Shown: positions 37,001 to 44,710 of the stretch, one piece after another
How the letters are laid out: each line of letters starts with the position of its first letter
Position numbering within the stretch: the stretch's first letter is position 1
Assembly (NCBI RefSeq): GCF_013393905.1
Contig: NZ_CP040272.1
Coordinates: 6,829,501-6,893,500, forward strand
Source of the DNA: Nostoc sp. C052
Lineage (GTDB): Bacteria; Cyanobacteriota; Cyanobacteriia; Cyanobacteriales; Nostocaceae
Reading direction: 5' to 3'
Length of the DNA stretch: 64,000 nucleotides
Notes under the pieces: generated by a model
The model's database searches: none
Told to the model about the DNA's origin: nothing
Seen by the model: only the letters and a program-made list of their open reading frames with translations
Program-made: the position numbers and the translations under genes

Positions 37001-37298
37001 AAGTTGTAGTCGCCAAATTGCGATCGTGAAAGCTGCTCCTCAACGTTTGCGCCCAATTATCATGACTACAGTCACTACTATCTTGGGACTGTTTCCTTTG
37101 GCATTAGGCATTGGCGAAGGTTCAGAGTTTTTGCAGCCATTAGGGATTGTAGTTTTCTTTGGGATGGCGATCGCAACAATGTTGACACTATTTATCATCC
37201 CTTGTTTTTATATTCTGCTGCACGATTTGCTTGGTGGAAATTGGGTGAAGCCAGTGTTAATCCGATTGCGTGGATTTACGAAAAAACTTACCGGCTAA
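34005..37298 (+). CDS. RND (AcrB/HAE1-type) efflux pump
   Basis: A 1097-residue pump with twofold internal symmetry: TM1 (IGTLMLTVAVIVIGVFFL), a large periplasmic porter part, TM2-6, TM7 (RLLVVIAALLILGGSSFFMFG), the second porter part and TM8-12. The usual Asp-Asp pair of TM4 reads AIDTSVVILENI, with one Asp only. Two low-complexity insertions, at 34783-34835 (Pro-Ala-Ser rich) and 35361-35402 (Gly-Glu-Gln-Arg rich), match simple repeats of this genome's spacers and keep the frame. With the adaptor it exports drugs or other amphiphiles. The substrate is unknown. Confidence 0.9.
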   Translation: MQQANNNNGNGGFSLSAIAIRQHIGTLMLTVAVIVIGVFFLTTIQVDLLPSITYPRIGVRLEAPGISPEVAVDEITRPLEEALAATENVVQVFSRTREGQVSLDLYFQPGGDIDQALNDATAAFNRGRGQLPDTIEEPRLFKVDPSQLPVYELALTSPSLPGKDLRVFADEELTRELSVVPGVASVDVSGGAEEEVRVLVDLNRLQALGVGLNDVLDELTARNQDTSGGRILGQNSEPLTRTVGRFQNAKEIENLSLEVSSPASPASPASSTSPAPSRRVYLRDFAEVIDDTEEQRVFVYLNRQPAVKFSIQKQPEANTITVVDAVKRRIEQLRQSGLIPADMTLSPTTDESVFIRNSLNDVIFSGISGALLAAAAVLLFLGSFRQTFIISLTIPLCTLAAIALMRIFGLTLNVFSLAGLTLGVGQAIDTSVVILENISEKTGMTPNQREMDAGEQGSRGAEEQRRNSRFFIDSAIAASQEVESALVAATGANLVSVVPFLLIGGFIALLFNELILTISFAVAASLVVAITVVPMLSSRLLGIRWSSRISEFWLLRQFNHRFEDATRGYGNFLTKVLRYRLLVVIAALLILGGSSFFMFGQIPQEILPRISTGQATLRAQFPPGTPLATSEKVMQIVDDILLKQPETESAFTTVGGNLFGSSTTENPLRASSTINLKPGTDVEAFVKKVTQEFNKLNLAGILLRLNPGQVRGLILSNSPVQGSEVDVILQGENEENLTQAGAQVLQALQERAKLATFRPDADPRQPEIQIRPDWERVSALGLSAGQIGATVQTAIEGSVPTQIQRGNRLVDVRVQLNKEAIQRPSQLEQLPLFTENNQLIRLSDVAKIQEGQAPGEVQRINQRQAFIVAGNLSEGASLGEAIAEVNKVLKDVDLPEGVSIVPSSAQETNQQLQDALKTLGALATFLIFVVMAVQYNSLIDPLVIMFTVPLALAGGIFGLYITQTAIGATVIVGVVLLVGIVVNAGILMVELANQIRDEESCSRQIAIVKAAPQRLRPIIMTTVTTILGLFPLALGIGEGSEFLQPLGIVVFFGMAIATMLTLFIIPCFYILLHDLLGGNWVKPVLIRLRGFTKKLTG
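34783..34835. repeat. CCTCCCCTG-type repeat within the RND gene
   Basis: Tandem CCTCCCCTG/CTTCCCCTG units encode SPASPASPASSTSPAPS in the first porter part. It is the complement of the GCAGGGGAG spacer repeat family. Confidence 0.75.
35361..35402. repeat. GCAGGGGAG/GCAGAGGA repeat within the RND gene
   Basis: A tandem run of GCAGGGGA and GCAGAGGA units that inserts residues GEQGSRGAEEQRR into the loop after TM4. The same family occurs in spacers near 37930 and 63210. Confidence 0.78.
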
Positions 37299-37320
37299 CG
37301 ATCGCTGCTGATTGAATTGA

Positions 37321-37370
37321 GTCATTAGTCATTAGTTATGAGCAAATGACTAATGACTAATGGCAAAGGA
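37321..37370. repeat. Inverted heptamer arrays between convergent genes
   Basis: GTCATTAGTCATTA on the left and GACTAATGACTAATG on the right are complementary and can fold into a hairpin between the RND pump gene and ndhN. It may serve as a terminator. Confidence 0.6.
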
Positions 37371-37847
37371 CTAACTAGCTAACAGAGTTTTTTCTAGAGA
37401 AGTCCAACGGAAAGAGCGATCGCCACCTCTCTCAATAATGACTTTCACTCGTGGTTCTAACTGAGGCAAATTCGTTAAATACTCAACTTCCTCATTAGAA
37501 AGAATATGCCCTTCAATAATCCACAAGACCAGTCCCTTTGACTTTGGTGGTAGCTGTTCTAGATGAGAATTGAGAATTGGCGGCAGATAGTAAACCTGAC
37601 CCACTGCTGCACCACTACCAGTGCTTTTTTTCCCAAGATGAGGAGGTCTGACTCCATGAATTCTTGTGAGATACGCAGCTACGTCACCCAGTCCTTTAGC
37701 GGTAATGTGGAGGGTAGTATAGCCAGCCGCCCGTATTCGGCGCTGATATCGACCTTCATAACCCCCTTCCAGAGGTACATACACACCAAGAGCGCCAAAT
37801 TTTTCCAGATCGCGGATTAAACCGTTGCCAGTGGTAATTAGTGCCAT
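37371..37847 (-). CDS. ndhN: NAD(P)H-quinone oxidoreductase subunit N (NDH-1)
   Basis: A 158-residue protein matching NdhN over its full length: GALGVYVPLEGGYEGRYQRR, GLGDVAAYLTRIHGVRPPHL, then LPPKSKGLVLWIIEGHIL and the closing GGDRSFRWTSL. NdhN is one of the oxygenic-photosynthesis-specific subunits of the NDH-1 complex of the thylakoid membrane, which works in cyclic electron flow and respiration. Start at ATG 37847. It is transcribed away from the ribosomal operon. Confidence 0.93.
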   Translation of the reverse strand: MALITTGNGLIRDLEKFGALGVYVPLEGGYEGRYQRRIRAAGYTTLHITAKGLGDVAAYLTRIHGVRPPHLGKKSTGSGAAVGQVYYLPPILNSHLEQLPPKSKGLVLWIIEGHILSNEEVEYLTNLPQLEPRVKVIIERGGDRSFRWTSLEKTLLAS

Positions 37848-37924
37848 AGATTTTCGTCTTATCCCACTTAGATATCTCTATTATTTACCCTGAACCGATA
37901 GATTAAAAGCATTTTTTTGGACAT

Positions 37925-38055
37925 TGAGAAGAGGCAGAGGGGCAGGGAGCAGAGGGGAAAGAGGAGGCAGAAGGCAGAGTTCTTGAATTTTGAATTTTAA
38001 ATTTTGAATTGATTTCTGCCCCTTGCCCCCTGCGCCCTACTCCCTTGCTTCTTCC
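37925..38055. repeat. GCAGGGG-type simple repeats, inverted pair
   Basis: AGAGGCAGAGGGGCAGGGAG and following units, then TGCCCCTTGCCCCCTGCGCC and following units, with an AATTTTGAAT heptamer run between. The two outer parts are complementary and can pair. Confidence 0.65.
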
Positions 38056-38269
38056 CCACTCCCTAAAAATAACTCTATAAATTACTGGACAAACATAAAT
38101 AAATAATTTATATTATTAGATTGTGACCAAAAACGCAAATTAGGTTGACTTTTTACTGTCATTCTGAGGTAGTGTTAGCATCAAAAGCTGATGACTTAAT
38201 CCAAATTGGATAATCTAACTCAGATTGATCATAGACTGGTAAACTAAGAAAGCTTTCAGGTCAACATTG

Positions 38270-38864
38270 GAGCTTGAGACTAACAGACAAAGCGAGTCTT
38301 ACATCTCCAGGGTAAGTTTACTCCTGCGCCTCTGAAAAAGTAGGCAAAGTCTTAAACAATAGTTTAAGGTATTTAAGGAAGTAAAACTGAGCAGCAATGT
38401 TGGTTTCATGGCATTACGTCAGTCTCAGTTAACGGATACTGGGCGGTAAAAACCGCTTAAGTCCAACTGCAACACGGCAGTAGCCAATCTCCGGGAACCC
38501 GTCTCATAGGCGTGTAAAAATCGGAAAACCCGCCGACAGCGCTGCCTCCAGAAAGTGCCAGAGCAATTGCTTGGACAAAAGCATTGCTGCACACAGCTTA
38601 AAGCTGTAGCGCCTTGCATTGATTCCAGAAGTTACTCCTTCCCAGTGGGAAGAGACTTGTGGCTGCTCTGGTGATCTAGTGAGTGAAGCTAAACAGATTC
38701 ACCAAGCAGTACGGACACGGTTTGTTGTGTCCGAAAGCATTTGGAGCGGTTTATTAAAACCATTCCAAATTTCGCAGGCTAACCCAGCCTAAACTGATGC
38801 GTACAAAACGTGTCCTCTAGAGTCCAATTCCAAGGTCAGCAAGTAGAAAGGAGAACCAGTTATT
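38270..38864 (+). promoter_or_regulatory. Structured 5' leader of the ribosomal super-operon
   Basis: Several hairpins lie in the 600 bases before rplC: GCGGT-AAAA-ACCGC (38443-38456), CTTCCC-AGT-GGGAAG (38638-38652) and CGGACAC-8-GTGTCCG (38712-38733). The segment carries no coding potential. Leaders of ribosomal operons often bind one of the encoded proteins for feedback control. No known leader family was recognised, so the role is inference. Confidence 0.45.
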
Positions 38865-39497
38865 GTGTCTGTAGGTATTCTCGGCACCAAGCTGGGCATG
38901 ACCCAAATATTTGACGAAGCAGGAGTAGCTATTCCTGTAACTGTCATTCAAGCAGGGCCATGCACTGTTACACAAGTTAAAACGAAAGAAACCGACGGTT
39001 ATTTTGCCATTCAAGTTGGTTATGGCGAAGTTAAACCCAAGGCACTAAACAGACCACTACTGGGACATTTGGCTAAATCATCCGCCCCAGCATTGCGTCA
39101 CTTAAATGAATATCACACCGATAGCTCTAGTGATTATGCTTTAGGTCAAGAGATTAAAGCAGATATTTTTAGTGCAGGTCAAATTGTCGATGTCGTCGGC
39201 ACAAGCATCGGTCGCGGCTTTGCGGGAAACCAGAAGCGCAACAACTTTGCTCGTGGGCCTATGTCACACGGTTCCAAAAACCACAGAGCGCCCGGATCAA
39301 TTGGTGCTGGTACAACACCAGGTCGTGTATATCCAGGTAAGCGGATGGCAGGACGTTTAGGTGGAAAACGCATCACAATCCGCAAGTTGACCATAGTGCG
39401 AGTTGATCCAGAACGCAACATATTGCTAATTAAAGGAGCCATTCCTGGTAAGCCAGGCGCTCTAGTCAGCGTTGTGCCTGCAAAAATAGTGGGATAG
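38865..39497 (+). CDS. rplC: 50S ribosomal protein L3
   Basis: A 210-residue uL3 starting at GTG 38865, with AGGAG thirteen bases upstream. It opens SVGILGTKLGMTQIFD and carries the loop NNFARGPMSHGSKNHRAPGS, which reaches toward the peptidyl-transferase centre and starts 50S assembly. It is the first gene of the S10-type cluster here: rpsJ, which leads the cluster in E. coli, is not present, as usual in cyanobacteria. Confidence 0.97.
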   Translation: MSVGILGTKLGMTQIFDEAGVAIPVTVIQAGPCTVTQVKTKETDGYFAIQVGYGEVKPKALNRPLLGHLAKSSAPALRHLNEYHTDSSSDYALGQEIKADIFSAGQIVDVVGTSIGRGFAGNQKRNNFARGPMSHGSKNHRAPGSIGAGTTPGRVYPGKRMAGRLGGKRITIRKLTIVRVDPERNILLIKGAIPGKPGALVSVVPAKIVG

Positions 39498-39574
39498 TCA
39501 GAAGTCATTAGTCAGAAGTCATTAGTCAAAAGTCATTGGCTAAGGACAAATGACAAAAGACCAATGACCAATGA
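39497..39574. repeat. Inverted heptamer arrays in the rplC-rplD spacer
   Basis: GTCATTA-type units are followed by GACAAATGACAAAAGACC-type units. The two halves are complementary, so the mRNA can fold here. It lies inside a coding operon. Confidence 0.75.
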
Positions 39575-39645
39575 CGCCACGTGCTTCACCTGGGGAGACC
39601 CCAAGATCGCAGTGGCTCACAAAGGACAAAGGACAGATAAGAAAA

Positions 39646-40284
39646 ATGGTTGAAAGCGTAGTTAAAAATTGGCAAGGAGAACAGGTCGGTGAGACGACCT
39701 TCGAGTTGCGCGTTGCCAAAGAAGAAACAGCGTCTCATATTGTGCATCGTGCCTTAGTACGGCAATTGACTAATGCTCGTCAAGGAAATGCCAGTACAAA
39801 AACTCGTGCTGAAGTCAGAGGCGGTGGTCGTAAACCTTGGCGACAAAAAGGTACTGGTCGGGCTCGTGCCGGGTCTATTCGTTCACCATTGTGGCGTGGT
39901 GGTGGTGTGATCTTTGGACCAAAACCCAGAGACTTCAACCTCAAATTGAACCGCAAAGAGCGACGTTTGGCACTGCGGACAGCATTTGTCGGTCGTATTG
40001 ACGACTTGATCGTAGTAGAAGAATTTAGCACTGAGCTATCTCGCCCCAAGACTAAAGAATTAGTGGCAGCGCTTGCGCGTTGGGGAGTAGTACCAGAAAG
40101 CAAGGCACTGTTAATTTTGTCTGAGATTGCGGATACAGATAACGTTTATCTGTCAGCCCGCAACATTGAAAATTTAAAGCTAATTGCAGCCGACCAGCTA
40201 AATGTTTTTGATTTACTGCACGCTGACAAAATTGTAGTTACGGCATCAGCCCTAGAAAAAATTCAGGAGGTCTACAGTGCCTAG
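39646..40284 (+). CDS. rplD: 50S ribosomal protein L4
   Basis: A 212-residue uL4; start taken at ATG 39646, because the frame upstream runs through spacer repeats and gives no L4-like residues. The exit-tunnel loop is clear (GGGRKPWRQKGTGRARAGS), and the globular part follows (LVALARWGVVPESKALLIL). In some bacteria L4 represses its own operon. Whether the leader at 38270 is its target is unknown. Confidence 0.96.
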   Translation: MVESVVKNWQGEQVGETTFELRVAKEETASHIVHRALVRQLTNARQGNASTKTRAEVRGGGRKPWRQKGTGRARAGSIRSPLWRGGGVIFGPKPRDFNLKLNRKERRLALRTAFVGRIDDLIVVEEFSTELSRPKTKELVAALARWGVVPESKALLILSEIADTDNVYLSARNIENLKLIAADQLNVFDLLHADKIVVTASALEKIQEVYSA

Positions 40285-40591
40285 CTTTGACCCCCGTGAC
40301 CTTGCCGACTTAGTACGTCGCCCAATCGTCACCGAGAAAGCGACCATCTTGATGGAACAAAACAAGTACACCTTTGAAGTAATTCCCAAGGCATCAAAGC
40401 CAGAAATTAAGGCTGCGATCGAAGACTTATTTCAAGTCAAGGTTGTAAAAGTCAACACCATCTTACCACCACGTAAAAAGCGGCGCGTTGGTAAATTTAT
40501 TGGTTATAAACCCCAATATAAACGAGCGATCATCACTGTCGCACCTGGGGATGAAGACAAGATTAGACAAGTTCTATTCCCAGAAGTCTAG
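40277..40591 (+). CDS. rplW: 50S ribosomal protein L23
   Basis: A 104-residue uL23 starting at GTG 40277 inside the end of rplD (eight-base overlap), which suggests coupled translation. It shows RRPIVTEKATILMEQNKYTF and the VKVVKVNT strand. L23 sits at the tunnel exit and docks trigger factor and SRP. Confidence 0.96.
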   Translation: MPSFDPRDLADLVRRPIVTEKATILMEQNKYTFEVIPKASKPEIKAAIEDLFQVKVVKVNTILPPRKKRRVGKFIGYKPQYKRAIITVAPGDEDKIRQVLFPEV

Positions 40592-40593
40592 GA

Positions 40594-40730
40594 ATTTTAG
40601 ATTTTAGATTTTAGATTGAGGAGTTTACTGAATAAGTATCAAAGATGGTCGCAATTAGTTAAACACTCATTAAATCCAAAATCCAAAATTAAAAATCCAA
40701 AATTTAAGTAAATCCAAAATCCAAAATAGA
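40594..40730. repeat. ATTTTAG / AAAATCC heptamer arrays, rplW-rplB spacer
   Basis: ATTTTAG units open the spacer and AAAATCC units close it; the halves are complementary. A similar pair recurs at 41599-41730 and 45080-45135. Confidence 0.75.
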
Positions 40731-40732
40731 TT

Positions 40733-41596
40733 ATGGGTACTCGTTCTTATCGCCCTTATACCCCCAGTACTCGCCAAGTCACAATCTCTGACTTTGCGGA
40801 AATTACCAGAACCGAGCCAGAAAAATCCTTAACAACCTCGAAGCATCGTGCCAAAGGTCGGAATAATCACGGACGGATTACTAGTCGTCGCCGGGGTGGC
40901 GGACACAAACAGCTTTATCGGATCATCGATTTTAAAAGGGATAAACATAATATTCCTGCCAAAGTCGCAGCGATTGAATACGATCCTAACCGGAATGCCA
41001 GAATTGCCCTTTTGTATTACCAAGATGGCGAAAAACGGTACATCCTTCACCCCAACGGATTGAAAGTTGGAACAATAATTGTTTCCGGGCCTGATTCTCC
41101 CTTTGAAGATGGTAATGCCTTACCGCTCTGGAAGATTCCCTTAGGTACTAGTGTTCACAACGTAGAATTCACTCCTGGTAAAGGTGGTCAAATTGTACGT
41201 GCTGCTGGTGCTAGCGCCCAAGTCGTGGCCAAAGAAGGTAATTACGTGACTCTCAAGTTGCCTTCAGGAGAAGTTCGCTTAATTCGACGCGAGTGCTACG
41301 CCACTATTGGGCAAGTAGGCAACACCGATGCGAGAAACCTGAGTGCAGGTAAAGCCGGACGAAATCGCTGGAAAGGTCGCCGTCCTAAGGTTAGAGGTAG
41401 CGTCATGAACCCAGTGGATCACCCACATGGAGGTGGTGAAGGTAGAGCGCCTATCGGTAGATCGGGGCCTGTTACACCTTGGGGTAAACCCACATTGGGT
41501 GCGAAGACACGCAATCGCAAGAAACTTAGCAGCAAGTTGATTGTACGTCGTCGTCGTAAGTCTTCTAAACGCGGTCGCGGTGGTCGTGAATCATAG
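40733..41596 (+). CDS. rplB: 50S ribosomal protein L2
   Basis: A 287-residue uL2. It has the zinc-free N-terminal region RSYRPYTPSTRQ, the RNA-binding middle (GDEKRYILHPNGL-like) and the conserved HPHGGGEGRAPIGR loop near the peptidyl-transferase centre, with a basic C-terminus. The start is ATG 40733. Confidence 0.97.
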   Translation: MGTRSYRPYTPSTRQVTISDFAEITRTEPEKSLTTSKHRAKGRNNHGRITSRRRGGGHKQLYRIIDFKRDKHNIPAKVAAIEYDPNRNARIALLYYQDGEKRYILHPNGLKVGTIIVSGPDSPFEDGNALPLWKIPLGTSVHNVEFTPGKGGQIVRAAGASAQVVAKEGNYVTLKLPSGEVRLIRRECYATIGQVGNTDARNLSAGKAGRNRWKGRRPKVRGSVMNPVDHPHGGGEGRAPIGRSGPVTPWGKPTLGAKTRNRKKLSSKLIVRRRRKSSKRGRGGRES

Positions 41597-41598
41597 AA

Positions 41599-41730
41599 TT
41601 TTAGATTTTAGATTTTGGATTTTAGATTGGATCTGCTTGTGAACATAAAAATTTGTGAAACTTGGTTCAGATACCTAATTATCCAAAATCCGAAATTCTA
41701 AATCCTAATTCCTAAATCCTAAAGCCAAAA
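41599..41730. repeat. ATTTTAG / AAATCC heptamer arrays, rplB-rpsS spacer
   Basis: TTTTAGATTTTAGATTTTGG units and complementary CCAAAATCC/AAATCCT units fill the spacer. Confidence 0.72.
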
Positions 41731-41737
41731 TTGAACT

Positions 41738-42016
41738 ATGGGTCGTTCTCTAAAAAAAGGTCCCTTCGTTGCGGATCATCTCTTAAAGAAAATTGAAAAG
41801 CTCAACGACAACAACAGAAAAGAAGTTATTAAAACTTGGTCACGAGCTTCGACAATTTTGCCTCTGATGGTAGGTCATACCATAGCTGTTCACAATGGAC
41901 GCCAACACGTTCCAGTTTTTGTAAATGAACAGATGGTAGGACATAAGTTGGGTGAATTTGCCCCCACACGCACCTACAGAGGTCATGGAAAAAGCGACAA
42001 AAAAGCGGGTAGGTAG
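41738..42016 (+). CDS. rpsS: 30S ribosomal protein S19
   Basis: A 92-residue uS19 with the family start MGRSLKKGPFVADHLLKK, then TWSRASTILPLMVGHTIAVH and GEFAPTRTYRGHGKSDKK. It sits in the small-subunit head, near the A-site finger contact. Confidence 0.97.
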   Translation: MGRSLKKGPFVADHLLKKIEKLNDNNRKEVIKTWSRASTILPLMVGHTIAVHNGRQHVPVFVNEQMVGHKLGEFAPTRTYRGHGKSDKKAGR

Positions 42017-42020
42017 TTAT

Positions 42021-42098
42021 TAGTCATTGGTCATTTGTCATTAGTCATTAGTTATTAGCTTTTGACAAAGGACAAAGGATAAAGGACGAAAGACAAAA
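42021..42098. repeat. Inverted heptamer arrays, rpsS-rplV spacer
   Basis: GTCATTG/GTCATTT units followed by ACAAAGG units, of the spacer family seen between other ribosomal genes. Confidence 0.72.
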
Positions 42099-42110
42099 TT
42101 GGAGAAAATT

Positions 42111-42467
42111 ATGGCTACTAATACTACTGAAGTAAAAGCGATCGCTCGTTTTATCCGCATCTCGGCTTACAAAGTGCGTCGGGTACTCGATCAAATCCGG
42201 GGGCGATCTTACCGAGAAGCGTTAATCATCCTGGAATTCATGCCCTATCGCGCCACTGAACCCATATTAAAGGTTCTCAGAAGCGCTGCTGCTAATGCCG
42301 AACACAACGCTGGGTTAGATCGGACTCAACTAGTGATTACTCAGGCTTATGCCGATCAAGGGCCGCCGTTGAAGCGGTTCCAGCCAAGAGCGCAAGGTCG
42401 AGCTTACCAAATTCGCAAGCCGACGTGTCATATTACTGTGGCTGTTGCAGCCGCCCCAGAAAAATAA
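42111..42467 (+). CDS. rplV: 50S ribosomal protein L22
   Basis: A 118-residue uL22 from ATG 42111, which follows GGAGAAAATT; a TTG twelve bases earlier is in frame but less likely. It has VKAIARFIRISAYKVRRVLD and the tunnel-reaching beta hairpin PPLKRFQPRAQGRAYQI. No change in the loop usually linked to macrolide resistance was noted. Confidence 0.95.
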   Translation: MATNTTEVKAIARFIRISAYKVRRVLDQIRGRSYREALIILEFMPYRATEPILKVLRSAAANAEHNAGLDRTQLVITQAYADQGPPLKRFQPRAQGRAYQIRKPTCHITVAVAAAPEK

Positions 42468-42520
42468 GCACGTTTACACGAATAAATTGCGTAAAGTAAG
42501 AAATTTTAGAGGAAGCATTC

Positions 42521-43303
42521 GTGGGACAGAAGATTCATCCAGTTGGTTTTCGCCTGGGTATTACACATGAACATCAATCCCGTTGGTTTGCTGTTCCTGA
42601 TCGCTATCCAGAACTTCTCCAAGAAGATTACAAACTCCGTCAATACATAGATCAAAAGCTGGGTAGACAGGCTCAAAACAACGCCGGAATTTCTGAGGTA
42701 CGGATTGAGCGCAAAGCCGACCAAATCGACTTAGAAGTACGCACAGCTAGACCGGGCGTAGTCGTGGGTCGTGGTGGACAAGGTATCGAATCCTTACGTA
42801 CTGGACTCCAAGGAGTGTTGGGTGGTAATCGCCAAATTCGCATTAACGTAGTTGAAGTTCAACGAGTTGATGCTGATGCTTACCTGATTGCCGAATACAT
42901 TGCTCAACAATTGGAACGTCGGGTTTCCTTTCGGCGGGTAGTGAGACAGTCAATTCAACGTGCCCAACGCGCTGGCGTCCAAGGTATTAAAATCCAAGTC
43001 AGCGGTCGCCTCAACGGTGCAGAAATTGCCCGGACAGAGTGGACTCGTGAAGGTAGAGTACCTTTACATACCTTACGGGCTGACATTGACTACTCTTATT
43101 GCACGGCAAAAACTGTTTACGGCATTTTGGGTATCAAAGTATGGGTGTTTAAGGGAGAAATTATTCCTGGACAGGAACCAGACCCACTACCACCAGCAAG
43201 CCGCGATCGCGAACGTGACCCCCGCGATCGCGATCGAGAACCCCGTCGTCGTCAACAACAACGTCGTCGCCAGCAATTTGAAGACCGCTCAAATGAAGGA
43301 TAA
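42521..43303 (+). CDS. rpsC: 30S ribosomal protein S3
   Basis: A 260-residue uS3 starting at GTG 42521, with AGAGGAAGC upstream. It has the KH domain motif VVVGRGGQGIESLR and the C-terminal domain YGILGIKVWVFKGEI. The last 35 residues form an Asp/Arg then Arg/Gln-rich tail (DRERDPRDRDREP) encoded by HIP1-containing DNA. It is longer than the 230-240 residues typical of many bacteria. Confidence 0.96.
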   Translation: MGQKIHPVGFRLGITHEHQSRWFAVPDRYPELLQEDYKLRQYIDQKLGRQAQNNAGISEVRIERKADQIDLEVRTARPGVVVGRGGQGIESLRTGLQGVLGGNRQIRINVVEVQRVDADAYLIAEYIAQQLERRVSFRRVVRQSIQRAQRAGVQGIKIQVSGRLNGAEIARTEWTREGRVPLHTLRADIDYSYCTAKTVYGILGIKVWVFKGEIIPGQEPDPLPPASRDRERDPRDRDREPRRRQQQRRRQQFEDRSNEG

Positions 43304-43306
43304 ATC

Positions 43307-43381
43307 GTCATTAGTCATTAGTCATTAGTAAATGGCAGATGGCAAATGACAAATGACAAATGACAAATGACAAATGACAAA
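43307..43381. repeat. Inverted heptamer arrays, rpsC-rplP spacer
   Basis: TCATTAGTCATTAGTCATTA on the left and five ACAAATG units on the right; the halves are complementary. The right array runs up to the ATG of rplP. Confidence 0.78.
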
Positions 43382-43383
43382 CC

Positions 43384-43809
43384 ATGTTAAGCCCTAGAAG
43401 AACTAAATTCCGCAAACAACAGCGGGGACGGATGGAAGGACTAGCCACCCGTGGTAGTACCCTCAACTTCGGTGATTTTGCACTCCAAGCTCAAGAACCT
43501 GCTTGGATTACCTCGCGTCAAATCGAGGCTTCCCGTCGGGCAATGACTCGTTATATTCGTCGGGGTGGACAAATCTGGATTCGGATTTTCCCTGATAAAC
43601 CTGTAACCATGCGTCCTGCTGAAACCCGGATGGGTTCCGGTAAAGGTAATCCAGAGTTTTGGGTAGCTGTAGTCAAGCCAGGGCGGATTTTGTTTGAAAT
43701 TGGTGGAGTTACTGAAGAAATTGCGCGTGAAGCGATGCGCTTGGCTTCATTTAAACTGCCCATCAAAACTAAGTTTATTGTGCGCTCTCAACCACAGGAG
43801 CAGGAGTAA
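43384..43809 (+). CDS. rplP: 50S ribosomal protein L16
   Basis: A 141-residue uL16: MLSPRRTKFRKQQRGRM, the QIWIRIFPDKPVTMRPAETR loop, and MGSGKGNPEFWVAVVKPG. It lines the A-site of the large subunit. The rpmC gene follows after three bases. Confidence 0.97.
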   Translation: MLSPRRTKFRKQQRGRMEGLATRGSTLNFGDFALQAQEPAWITSRQIEASRRAMTRYIRRGGQIWIRIFPDKPVTMRPAETRMGSGKGNPEFWVAVVKPGRILFEIGGVTEEIAREAMRLASFKLPIKTKFIVRSQPQEQE

Positions 43810-43812
43810 CTT

Positions 43813-44040
43813 ATGCCTCTTCCCAAGATTTCAGAAGCTAGAGAATTAAGTGACGAGAAGCTCTCTGATGAAATTGTCGCAATCAAAAGACAACTATTTC
43901 AGTTGCGCTTGCAAAAAGCTACCAGACAATTAGAAAAGCCCCACCAGTTCCGACAATTGCGCCACCGCCTAGCCCAACTGCTGACGCTAGAAACAGAACG
44001 CAAACGGGCAGCAAGTCAATCGGCTAAAGAAAAAAAGTAG
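43813..44040 (+). CDS. rpmC: 50S ribosomal protein L29
   Basis: A 75-residue uL29, a helical hairpin with IKRQLFQLRLQKATRQLEKP and RLAQLLTLETER, plus a basic tail. It binds near the tunnel exit. Spacing to its neighbours is three and six bases, so they are a tight translation unit. Confidence 0.94.
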   Translation: MPLPKISEARELSDEKLSDEIVAIKRQLFQLRLQKATRQLEKPHQFRQLRHRLAQLLTLETERKRAASQSAKEKK

Positions 44041-44046
44041 GAGATT

Positions 44047-44295
44047 ATGGCAGTTAAAGAACGAGTTGGCTTGGTAGTGAGCGATAAAATGCAAAAAACT
44101 GTGGTAGTCGCCATAGAAAACCGCGCTCCTCACCCCAAGTACGGCAAGATTGTGGTTAACACCCAACGATATAAAGTTCACGACGAAGAAAATCAGTGTA
44201 AAGTAGGCGATCGCGTTCGCATTCAGGAAACTAGACCCCTGAGCAAAACCAAGCGCTGGAAAATCACAGAAGTCCTGAACGTCAAGCCTACTTAA
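44047..44295 (+). CDS. rpsQ: 30S ribosomal protein S17
   Basis: An 82-residue uS17, an OB-fold protein with RVGLVVSDKMQKTVVVAIEN, HPKYGKIV and GDRVRIQETRPLSKTKRW. A GGAG precedes its ATG. Confidence 0.96.
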   Translation: MAVKERVGLVVSDKMQKTVVVAIENRAPHPKYGKIVVNTQRYKVHDEENQCKVGDRVRIQETRPLSKTKRWKITEVLNVKPT

Positions 44296-44341
44296 ACCTC
44301 ATCGTTGTTAGAAATTAACAACATTACAAGGGAGAATAATT

Positions 44342-44710
44342 GTGATTCAACCCCAGACTTACCTGAATGTCGCAGATAATAGCGGCGCCCGCAAACTAAT
44401 GTGTATCCGCATCTTAGGCGGAGGCAATCGCCGTTATGGTTTTATCGGTGATAAAATTATCGCCGTTGTCAAAGATGCTACACCCAACATGGCTGTCAAA
44501 AAGTCTGATGTTGTGGAAGCAGTAATTGTTCGGACTCGTAAAGCTGTAAGTCGTGACAGTGGCATGAGTATTCGCTTTGATGATAACGCCGCTGTAATTA
44601 TCAACAAAGACGGTAATCCCAGAGGCACACGGGTTTTTGGCCCAGTTGCACGGGAACTGCGCGATAAAAACTTTACTAAAATTGTTTCTCTGGCTCCGGA
44701 GGTGCTTTAA
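44342..44710 (+). CDS. rplN: 50S ribosomal protein L14
   Basis: A 122-residue uL14 starting at GTG 44342 after AGGGAGAAT. It has MIQPQTYLNVADNSGARKLM, DNAAVIINKDGNPRGTRVFG and PVARELRDKNFTKIVSLAPE. Its stop shares an A with the start of rplX, which implies coupled translation. Confidence 0.97.
   Translation: MIQPQTYLNVADNSGARKLMCIRILGGGNRRYGFIGDKIIAVVKDATPNMAVKKSDVVEAVIVRTRKAVSRDSGMSIRFDDNAAVIINKDGNPRGTRVFGPVARELRDKNFTKIVSLAPEVL

Larger units (their letters stand above)
37848..38864. other. Long spacer and structured leader before rplC
   Basis: No gene is seen. Bases 37925-38055 are simple G/A-rich repeats with a complementary C/T-rich partner. From about 38270 the base composition becomes mixed and hairpins appear (listed separately), as expected of a long transcribed leader of the ribosomal operon. 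Confidence 0.6.

Noticed and set aside
38425..38619. A 64-codon antisense frame in the rplC leader
   Set aside because: No ribosome site or family match; the region fits a structured leader better.
39571..39645. 25-residue N-terminal extension of L4
   Set aside because: The residues come from spacer sequence and repeats; L4 proteins start at the MVESVVKN-type sequence at 39646.
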